Assembly: GCA_029866215.1 (NCBI GenBank)
Contig: JARWZU010000061.1
Span: forward strand, 1 to 44,336
DNA length: 44,336 nt
Source: Akkermansiaceae bacterium
Lineage (GTDB): Bacteria > Verrucomicrobiota > Verrucomicrobiia > Verrucomicrobiales > Akkermansiaceae
Direction: 5' to 3'
Under the pieces are notes generated by a model that saw only the letters and a list, made by a program, of their open reading frames with translations, was not told where the DNA came from and ran no database searches. A program made the position numbers and the translations under genes. Below, piece after piece: positions 24,241 to 30,320 of the stretch (its first letter is position 1; each line of letters starts with the position of its first letter).

Positions 24241-24595
24241 AATCCCAGAAATTATCAAGCCAGAGCGCGCCGGTCAGTTCACTAGAATTGTAAAGTCCCA
24301 CTTTTTTTGAGAGGCAGAGTTCTTTCGCCTCAGGGGTGTATCCATTCCAGTTCCCCCCAACTGAAATGAAATTAACATTGGGAAACTCATGAAACACCCG
24401 TTGGGCAGCCGCCTCCCCGAATGCATACTCATCAAGGCAAATAGCGGTAACAGGAGGCCCATTAGCGCGTTCAATCTCAAGGATGATATCGTCATGTCTA
24501 GAGACATTTACCACGTTTGCGTGGCTGGAAATAGCGCCTTCTAGCCAAGAAATTCGACTAAACGAAACACCCCATTCATTGCTTCCATTATTCAT
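24188..24595 (-). CDS. Unrecognised protein, cassette 1 second gene
   Basis: With the start at ATG 24595 the product is 135 residues (MNNGSNEWGVSFSRISW...). It overlaps the HNH gene by 8 bp and the nucleotidyltransferase gene by about 50 bp, so the three are almost certainly translated together. Visible features are a soluble alpha/beta-like pattern, VTAICLDEYAFGEAAAQRVF, and VNFISVGGNWNGYTPEAKEL with KVGLYNSSELTGALW. No signal peptide or membrane segment is present. I do not recognise the family and see no clear catalytic motif; the acidic DEY and the NWNGY stretch are worth testing. Confidence 0.65.
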   Translation of the reverse strand: MNNGSNEWGVSFSRISWLEGAISSHANVVNVSRHDDIILEIERANGPPVTAICLDEYAFGEAAAQRVFHEFPNVNFISVGGNWNGYTPEAKELCLSKKVGLYNSSELTGALWLDNFWDYAAKDKDGDPVYQYRSA

Positions 24596-25262
24596 CTTCT
24601 GAAAAAGCTTGTTCAAATTCTGTTGGGAATAGTGGGTAACTGTCAAGCCGGTGCACCACATGTCTTTCGTATGCTTCTGCGTGCATCCGGAATCTCTCAG
24701 CTACCTCAAGATTGCGGGAGGGAATTAATGAGGCATTAGCATCGAGCAAGTTGAGAATCCTGCGGTTGTTGGGAACAATGCGATCAAGTCGTCGTAATTC
24801 CCAGATTGAAAAGAGATTAGAGCTAGGATCAGTAACAGCAGTATCACTACGTGGACCGAATGCTCTGAAAACTGCACGATTAGTAGCGAGTAGACGAGAT
24901 ATCTCTCGCCGAAGCTCTTCGAATGAAACGTATCGAATTGTGCAACCAGCACTACGGATAGTCTCTTCCTGCTTGCGCTTCCAATCATGGATTAGCTCAG
25001 CGGGAAAAGTGCCCTCGGGTGCCTTGTCAATGTGCTTATGGTGTGTAGGACACAGAAGGATCAGATTATCGTAGGTGTCAGGACCGCCCTCAGGCGTGCT
25101 ACGCTTAGCGGTGGGTTTGCGCCCGATCACATGCGCCATCTCGCCTACGATGTAGTTGCCTGACTCGACCAATGCCGTAAGATCTTCCGTGCAATCCGGC
25201 TTTGAACACATGCCACCCGCCCTACCCCAGAGTAACTTTATATCGATTTCGGAGATGGCCAT
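24588..25262 (-). CDS. HNH endonuclease, cassette 1 first gene
   Basis: This 224-residue protein has an N-terminal HNH domain: GGMCSKPDC with zinc-type Cys19 and Cys24, GEMAHVIGR with His44, and DTYDNLILLCPTHHKHID with Asn66, Cys71, His74 and His75. The nuclease site therefore looks complete. The C-terminal two-thirds (about 95-224) is helical and does not resemble a family I know. The start ATG lies only about 24 bp from the GTTAGGC box of the putative attI site, the position expected for the first gene of an integron array. Expression from an upstream Pc-type promoter is inferred. A role in DNA cleavage, perhaps defence, is inference. Confidence 0.8.
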   Translation of the reverse strand: MAISEIDIKLLWGRAGGMCSKPDCTEDLTALVESGNYIVGEMAHVIGRKPTAKRSTPEGGPDTYDNLILLCPTHHKHIDKAPEGTFPAELIHDWKRKQEETIRSAGCTIRYVSFEELRREISRLLATNRAVFRAFGPRSDTAVTDPSSNLFSIWELRRLDRIVPNNRRILNLLDANASLIPSRNLEVAERFRMHAEAYERHVVHRLDSYPLFPTEFEQAFSEDE

Positions 25263-25285
25263 TGCGATGTGCTGGATATTTATTG

Positions 25286-25500
25286 CCTAACTTGTTATTC
25301 GTCTACAGAACCGGGGGAAAATGTCGGGCGGCTTAACAGACTCCGGAAGTGAAGGTTTACGCGCGGGATTTCGCAAGGTTTTTCATGTGGGAATTCATGA
25401 ATCTCTGAGCATCAATCGACGGAAATGGAGGTTTGCGCGCTTATCGGCGTGTTATTCTTTGAAAGTGCCCTTGTCACAAACCTCTACTTCCGGGGAATAA
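25286..25500 (-). other. Putative attI region with 21-bp repeats
   Basis: On the minus strand the sequence just before the first cassette reads AATAACAAGTTAGGC (core 25286-25292), which resembles the end of the class 1 attI site (AACAAAG then TT). Unlike an attC, no complementary partner box lies within 150 bp. The region holds two direct copies of a 21-bp unit, 25344-25364 and 25420-25440 (18 of 21 identical). An inverted, shorter third copy lies at 25475-25493. Repeats of this kind could bind the recombinase. It lies between cassettes and recombinase fragment, as attI should. Confidence 0.6.
25451..25479 (-). promoter_or_regulatory. Candidate cassette promoter (Pc-like)
   Basis: On the minus strand TTGTGA (25479-25474) and AATAAC (25456-25451) are separated by 17 bp, each matching 4 of 6 consensus bases. 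It points into the cassette array from the recombinase side, where integrons carry their common promoter. This is pattern only. Confidence 0.3.
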
Positions 25501-25537
25501 TATGCGTATTTAACATGTTATTCTGCAGACTGGAACT

Positions 25538-25643
25538 GTGAAACTGATAGAACGGATTCGGCAGGTGATTCGTTTCACGCAATACCGCTTGAGGACGGAG
25601 GAAAGCTACGTGGGGTGGTATCGGCACTTTGTATAGTTTCACG
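25538..25643 (+). pseudogene. intI: IntI-type tyrosine recombinase, N-terminal fragment (inactivated)
   Basis: From GTG 25538 the frame encodes VKLIERIRQVIRFTQYRLRT and then EESYVGWYRHFV. This matches the N-terminal SAM-like domain of integron integrases, where the family has R-L/S-LRTE-x-x-Y-V-x-W-x-R-x-F. A TAG (25634-25636) follows where the family usually has Leu, and the next two codons (Phe-His) still fit the family FH. The gene is thus hit by a nonsense change and then cut off at about 25643, where the 311-bp duplication begins. It points away from the cassettes, as intI normally does. XerC/D proteins share this domain, but the attI and attC context favours IntI. Confidence 0.75.
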
Positions 25644-25950
25644 ATCCGCACCGTACGAGCTGCCGTCCCTGCAGGCACCGAGGCACTTTTCCTAAGGCTC
25701 AAAGTCACTGCGCCATGAAACGATTGCTCGGAATATGCGGTTGGGATGAAGGCCGTTGAGAAAGCTGATTAGAGAGCCGGAGGGCCTCCTGGAACGACGG
25801 CGACCCGAACTGGGGCCCGCATCATCCACGCCGTCGGCACCGCGCGGCCGTTTCCCTGCCCGAGTTTGAAATCAGCATCAATCGCAACCAAGGAAGCGCC
25901 GAATACATGTATTGGAAACAAGCCCGGAAAGACGGGCTCGTGTGAGGCGA
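25640..25950. repeat. 311-bp segmental duplication, copy 2 (truncates intI)
   Basis: It matches 21385-21695 at constant offset. It carries the last codons of a lyase paralogue and the same downstream coding-like tail (NQGSAEYMYWKQARKDGL). The lyase piece has no start, so it is a gene remnant. Its left edge is the breakpoint in the recombinase gene. Confidence 0.85.
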
Positions 25951-25987
25951 CACACCCCCATCAGGCTTGCATGTTTTTGTAACAGTT

Positions 25988-26079
25988 AAGCCCAGGGTAG
26001 TCCCGCGTGGTGCGTGGCTACCCTGGGCTTTGGGTCACAATCCCGTCGGGATTGGCGGAGGAGTTGATTCAACTCCTCC
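25988..26079. repeat. Cluster of three perfect hairpins
   Basis: Three palindromes lie in tandem. AAGCCCAGGGTAG/CTACCCTGGGCTT (25988-26000 with 26018-26030) has 13-bp arms. CAATCCCG/CGGGATTG (26038-26045 with 26047-26054) has 8-bp arms. GGAGGAGTTG/CAACTCCTCC (26057-26066 with 26070-26079) has 10-bp arms. The outer pair resembles the hairpin after duplication copy 1. None is followed by a T-run. A mobile palindromic repeat is a reasonable guess. Confidence 0.7.
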
Positions 26080-26267
26080 TTGGAACGGACTTGAACGTTC
26101 GCCGGGATGTCTGGATGAACTCAAATGGCGCACCTCATTTTTCAGAAAAAAGCAATTCGGGACCTTCGCCCCTTTTCGTCTTGTTCTGATTGGATGCGCT
26201 CTCACCGTTGTTCACAACACTCCCGGCACTACGCTTACTCCGTTCCATTCGTTTTGGTACTCGCTAT
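26080..26267. other. Intergenic sequence downstream of the double FGE gene
   Basis: I see no gene here. The right-hand 40 bp are shared with the FGE-like remnant at 21862-21960, showing that the duplicated unit included the downstream flank. Confidence 0.4.
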
Positions 26268-28934
26268 TTAGTAAGGAACTGAGCTGCGGGCCACCCGGAA
26301 CCCGAAGTCTGCGTTGAGTGGGATGGTAGGCCAACCATGGTATACGCCATCTGAGAGGCCGGGGTATTGCTTTGCGACGCGACAGAAGGACTCATTTCGG
26401 ACACCACTACCGCCCCGGGCCATCCGCTTATAGTTCTCGTTGAATGCAAAGTATTCTGTCACCTTCACCTCATCCCAACACCATTGCATGACGTTACCCG
26501 CCATGTCGTTCAAGCCGTAACCGTTCGCCGCAAACGATCCTACTGGTGAGGTGTTTGGCAGCGGGGCCGTCCACCAAGCGCTGCTGGCGAATGCAACGAA
26601 GTTATCGCTCGCAAAGGGATCATAACTCGCCTGAGTCTGGCTGATTGTATCGCCCCATGGGTAGCGCTTGCCGCTCAAGCCGCCCCGCGCCGCCTTTTCC
26701 CACTCCGCCTCAGTCGGCAGGCGGTAGCCATTGGCGGTCCATTTCACCATTCCGCCGGTCAAAACAGCATTTCCCGTCTTGTAAACCGTCGTCTGCGCTT
26801 CGTCAGTGTAGTACACCGGCGTCAGCCCTTCCTGCTGGCTGCGGGCGTTGCAGAACTTCACGGCTTGGTACCACGAAGGCATCAGCACGGGGTGGTCGCT
26901 GGCATTGCCTAATCCCACAATCAGATCCGTGTAACCATTGCTGATCGCCCATGCCCGAACGGTGTCCCACTCCGCCATAGTCGTCAGATTCTTCGCCATG
27001 TAAAACGCACTGACATCCACCGTGCGGGTCGGATTAGCGGAATCACCATCAACCGCGTCGCCCATGATGAAACTGCCGGACGGGATGAGGGAGAAGCCGG
27101 TGGGAGCGGCGGGGGTATTGGCGACCTTCAAAAGAAAGGTGTCGCTCGTGCTCAGCGAACCATCACTCACCGTCACCGTGATCGTCGCCGTACCGCTCTG
27201 ACCCATGGCGGGGGTCACCGTGACCATGCGGCTTGCTCCACTGCCGCCGAAGACAATGCTGGCGTTCGGCACTAAGGATGCATTGCTGCTGCTAGCGCTG
27301 AGCGTGAGGAAAGACGCTTCCGTCTGAGCATCGCCAACCGTGAAGGCGAGTGCTCCCGTATTGCTATCTGCGTTGATGCTTTGTGCCGCGATGTCGGAGA
27401 TCGTCGGCGCGGTGTTGGCCTGCTCCGGGCCGGTGAAACTGCGGGCTACGCGGAAGCCGACGAGCCCTTTTTTGACCAATTTTTCTGGATCTTCGTCGTG
27501 GCGGTTCGCGACGCGGCAGCCGGCCGGGTAGGTGTACCAACTGCCGCCCCGGAACACTCGGACTGTGCCCGATGTAGCACCCCGTGGATCGGTAGCTCCA
27601 CTCACATAGGACGATTCTTCGTACCAATCCCAGCACCACTCAGACACATTCCCCGCCATGTCATACAGCCCATACTCATTTGCCGCAAAACTACCCACTG
27701 GTGAAGTGTAGGGGGCTAACTCTCCGGAGTAGACTTGGTGAAACATGCCATCAGGATGAGCATTGCTTACATCGTAACTGTAGAATGAAGATGCAAAGTA
27801 GTTCGCCTCGCTGTGGCTGATCGTATCCGTGCCCCATGGAAAGCGTTTCCCATCGACTCCACCGCGTGCCGCTTTTTCCCACTCCGCTTCAGTCGGCAAT
27901 CGATAGCCGTTCGCACTCCAGTCCGCCGTTGGTTCTGATGTCCCAGTCTTCATGGTCGCGCCATTCACGGTGTAAACCGGTGTCAGCCCGTCTTGCTGGC
28001 TGCGCGCATTGCACCATTTTACCATGTCAAACCAACTAATGGTGTGCACGGGGTTATCGCTATGATCCCCTTCTACAAAGTCGATGTTCTGACTCCCTTT
28101 GACAGCGCCCTCGCTCAGGTCCGTGTAGCCATTGGCCGCGCCATAAGTCCGCACCTCATCCCACAGGGCTTTGGTGACTTCGTATTTCCCCATGTAAAAC
28201 TCACTTACTGTGACTGTTACTGGCGGAGCATCAGCATCCGTATCTCCACTGGTGCGTCCCATGGTGAAGGCTCCGGCGGGGATCAATGCCATGTCCGTAG
28301 GTACTACGACGGCACTGCTGTTCAGCGTCTCCGTACCATCCGAGGGCTTCACCCAACCCGGTGCAGCAAGGCGGTTCGTCACCTCCCTTGTAGCAGCGGA
28401 GAACTCCACTGCACGCGATGAAGCAACGCCGCTCGTCACCGTCACCGTAGCAGCCGAGGAATTCACTGTACCCAATGCATTCGTCACCTTCACCCAGTAG
28501 TCCGTAGTAGCCGTGAGGGCCGGAGTGGTGAAGCTCGCGGAGTTGGTCCCCACTGGAGTCGTCGTTGTGCCCACGCTGCCTTGATACCATTGATAGGTAA
28601 ATGGCCCCGTGCCGCTGGCGGCCGCGTTCAGGGTGGTCGTTTGTCCGCTTGCAATGCTAACCGACGCTGGCTGCGCCGTGAAGCCGGGCGGCATCAGTAG
28701 CTCTAACTTCATCCGGTAAAATTTCTCCGGCGTGTCCGTAGGTACGAGGATTTCCCCATTCGCATCCAGCATCGCCGGAGTCACGGGCACGGGTTGCCAA
28801 CTTTGCAGGTTGCTGGATTCCTCCAGCAGCAAGCGGCTAACATTCTGCGCCGCCGATGGCAGCGCGAGTAGTGGAAGGCACATCAGGCCTCGTATCAGGG
28901 TGCGGGCGATGCCGCTTATTTTGTTTGTTTTCAT
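26268..28934 (-). CDS. Secreted protein with two formylglycine-generating-enzyme-like (SUMF1) domains
   Basis: The start is set at ATG 28934 (MKTNKISGIARTLIRGLMCL), giving 888 residues and a signal peptide (to about 30, PSAAQ). An N-terminal SSNLQSW module and an Ig-like domain (about 90-170) precede FGE-like domain 1 (about 213-505; FYMGKYEVTKALWDEV, YRLPTEAEWEKAARGG, GLYDMAGNVSEWCWDW, FRGGSWYTYPAGCRVANR). A cadherin-like linker (515-615) and FGE-like domain 2 (620-885) follow. True FGE oxidises a sulfatase cysteine to formylglycine using two active-site cysteines. Here only one of the pair is left in each domain (AGCRVA, ESFCRVA), so catalysis of that reaction is doubtful and a binding or other role is likely. 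The gene lies near the sulfatase gene on the same strand. Confidence 0.85.
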   Translation of the reverse strand: MKTNKISGIARTLIRGLMCLPLLALPSAAQNVSRLLLEESSNLQSWQPVPVTPAMLDANGEILVPTDTPEKFYRMKLELLMPPGFTAQPASVSIASGQTTTLNAAASGTGPFTYQWYQGSVGTTTTPVGTNSASFTTPALTATTDYWVKVTNALGTVNSSAATVTVTSGVASSRAVEFSAATREVTNRLAAPGWVKPSDGTETLNSSAVVVPTDMALIPAGAFTMGRTSGDTDADAPPVTVTVSEFYMGKYEVTKALWDEVRTYGAANGYTDLSEGAVKGSQNIDFVEGDHSDNPVHTISWFDMVKWCNARSQQDGLTPVYTVNGATMKTGTSEPTADWSANGYRLPTEAEWEKAARGGVDGKRFPWGTDTISHSEANYFASSFYSYDVSNAHPDGMFHQVYSGELAPYTSPVGSFAANEYGLYDMAGNVSEWCWDWYEESSYVSGATDPRGATSGTVRVFRGGSWYTYPAGCRVANRHDEDPEKLVKKGLVGFRVARSFTGPEQANTAPTISDIAAQSINADSNTGALAFTVGDAQTEASFLTLSASSSNASLVPNASIVFGGSGASRMVTVTPAMGQSGTATITVTVSDGSLSTSDTFLLKVANTPAAPTGFSLIPSGSFIMGDAVDGDSANPTRTVDVSAFYMAKNLTTMAEWDTVRAWAISNGYTDLIVGLGNASDHPVLMPSWYQAVKFCNARSQQEGLTPVYYTDEAQTTVYKTGNAVLTGGMVKWTANGYRLPTEAEWEKAARGGLSGKRYPWGDTISQTQASYDPFASDNFVAFASSAWWTAPLPNTSPVGSFAANGYGLNDMAGNVMQWCWDEVKVTEYFAFNENYKRMARGGSGVRNESFCRVAKQYPGLSDGVYHGWPTIPLNADFGFRVARSSVPY

Positions 28935-29010
28935 TTTTTCGGGGGACACAGCTTGCAGCTGTATTTTTTAGTAAAGAGTGACGGTGGAGTGTAAATGGCT
29001 ACCGGGAAAA

Positions 29011-29625
29011 TTACCCGGCGAAGACGGCTTCCTTGGTCTCGCTGGACTGGCCGATTTCCTCGTCGTCGATGACACCGATGGCCATGTATTCGCGGACCTC
29101 GGGGGTGCCGGGGATGGTGAGCGGGGTCTCGTCGTAGTAGGGGAACTTGCGCTTGCGGATGGCGATGAGTTTCCAGTTCGCTTCGCCTTTTTTGCGGGAG
29201 TAAATGTTGACGGCTTCGTAGCCGGGTTTTTTGCCGGTGATGGCGATGCGGCCGCGCTGCGCCTCCGCCTCGATGGTGGGGCGGCTGGTGGCGGGGTCGC
29301 GCTCGGTGCTATCGCCGATCCACTCGAATTGCTCGCCGATGCTGGGGAGGTAGCCGGGGGCGGTCTTGGCGCGGCGGATGTCCTTGCGAAGGAGGGGGAG
29401 GTTGGTCTCCAAGAGCGGCTGGAGATCGGCGACTTTTCGGTCCATCTGCTCCATGAGATCGACGATGGAGGTGACGGTGGGGAGCAGGGCGTTGACCTGA
29501 GCGAGGTAGGTGGCTTGCTCGGCGGCGCTCATGCCCAGGGTGGGCGCGGCGGTGGCGATGGTGGCTTGGATTTTGAGCCAGTCGCGGAGGTTTTTGTAGG
29601 ATTGGGGAATGAAGTCAGCAGGCAT
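29011..29625 (-). CDS. Conserved hypothetical protein, helical N-terminus and FN3-like C-terminus
   Basis: This 204-residue protein (MPADFIPQSYKNLRDWLKIQ...) has a helical N-terminal half (LGMSAAEQATYLAQVNALL, MEQMDRKVADLQPLL). The beta-rich C-terminal half includes YEAVNIYSRKKGEANWKLIA and YYDETPL, which looks like a fibronectin III-type fold. No signal peptide is visible. A remnant of its 3' end lies at 21760-21861, so the gene belongs to a unit that has been copied in this genome. I do not know a function. Confidence 0.75.
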   Translation of the reverse strand: MPADFIPQSYKNLRDWLKIQATIATAAPTLGMSAAEQATYLAQVNALLPTVTSIVDLMEQMDRKVADLQPLLETNLPLLRKDIRRAKTAPGYLPSIGEQFEWIGDSTERDPATSRPTIEAEAQRGRIAITGKKPGYEAVNIYSRKKGEANWKLIAIRKRKFPYYDETPLTIPGTPEVREYMAIGVIDDEEIGQSSETKEAVFAG

Positions 29626-29679
29626 GATGATTTAGGGGTATGGTATTTTGTGGTGCTAATGGAGGTACGGGAGAGGGAT

Positions 29680-29709
29680 GGGGAGATAGGGAGATGGGGA
29701 GATGGGGGG
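29680..29709 (+). other. G-quadruplex-capable tract
   Basis: Four G-runs (GGGG, GGG, GGGG, GGGGGG) separated by AGATA, AGAT and AGAT meet the simple pattern of a G-quadruplex motif. It lies upstream of the minus-strand gene starting at 29625, on the complementary strand. A role is speculative. Confidence 0.5.
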
Positions 29710-29771
29710 TCGGAGAAGTGTGGGAGAGGGGAATCGTAAAATGGGCTAATTTTACCTAAGTGCCTAAGCAT

Positions 29772-30020
29772 GAAATTCTCGCTCCGACACGAGACGCTCT
29801 CGCTGCGATCCGAGACGCTCTCGCTGCGATCCGAGGCGTTCTCGCTGAGGGCAGAGAGGCTCTCGCTGGCGGAAGTGCGGCTTTTGCTCTGAGCCGTGGA
29901 GCTCTCGCTGGCGGGAGTGCGGCTTCTGCCCTGAGCCGTGGAGCTTTTGCTGGGGGAAGGTGCGGCTTCTGCTCAGACCGGTGGAGCTTTTGTTGGCAGC
30001 AGTGGGAGCTTTGCGACGGC
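29772..30020. repeat. 21-bp (7-codon) degenerate tandem repeats
   Basis: There are about eleven units of a 21-bp repeat built around GCTCTCGCTGCGATCCGA. The first two full units (29793-29813, 29814-29834) are identical and later units diverge in an alternating 42-bp pattern. In one frame the plus strand reads heptads such as RDALAAI and REALAGG. The minus strand is open in two frames as well. Whether any frame is translated cannot be settled from sequence. Confidence 0.75.
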
Positions 30021-30320
30021 AAGCGGGGCGTGAGTTCGCGGCAGTGGAGGTTCTGCTTTGAGCGGTGCTTGTTCGTCCCATTTCCATTTCCTAGTTGTTT
30101 CGATAACGATCTGCCCAAGAGCTACGGGAAAGGCGTTGCGGTGATCAATCACCAAACCTCTATGTGTTGATATTGTCACAAAGGGGCGGCGCGTGAGGTG
30201 GTGTGGCTGCTTGCGGCGCACGGAATGGTGAGCATGAGGAGTGGTGGTCTCATCAGTAGGACACGGGAGACAAGAGGCGCTTGATCCCACGGAACGAGAG
30301 AGCCGGACCGTTCAACGAAA

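Larger units (their letters stand above)
29626..30320. other. Non-coding stretch with G-rich tract and tandem repeats
   Basis: This 695-bp region has a G-rich tract (29680-29709) and 21-bp tandem repeats (about 29772-30020), described separately. From 30021 to 30320 I see nothing definite. Long frames on both strands across the repeats exist because the repeat unit is a multiple of three. Confidence 0.5.

Noticed and set aside
25511-25520. TAACATGTTA palindrome upstream of intI as a LexA box
   Set aside because: It does not fit the LexA motifs I know (the half-site spacing is wrong), and the gene is dead; kept only as a palindrome.
21464-25950. Prophage or conjugative island
   Set aside because: No phage structural, terminase, relaxase or secretion genes; the content fits an integron with small cassettes.
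29772-30020. Possible CRISPR array
   Set aside because: Units are directly adjacent with no unique spacers and no cas genes nearby.
29756-30170. Overlapping open frames on both strands across the 21-bp repeats
   Set aside because: They are open because the repeat unit is a multiple of three; no start or domain favours one frame, so only the repeat is annotated.
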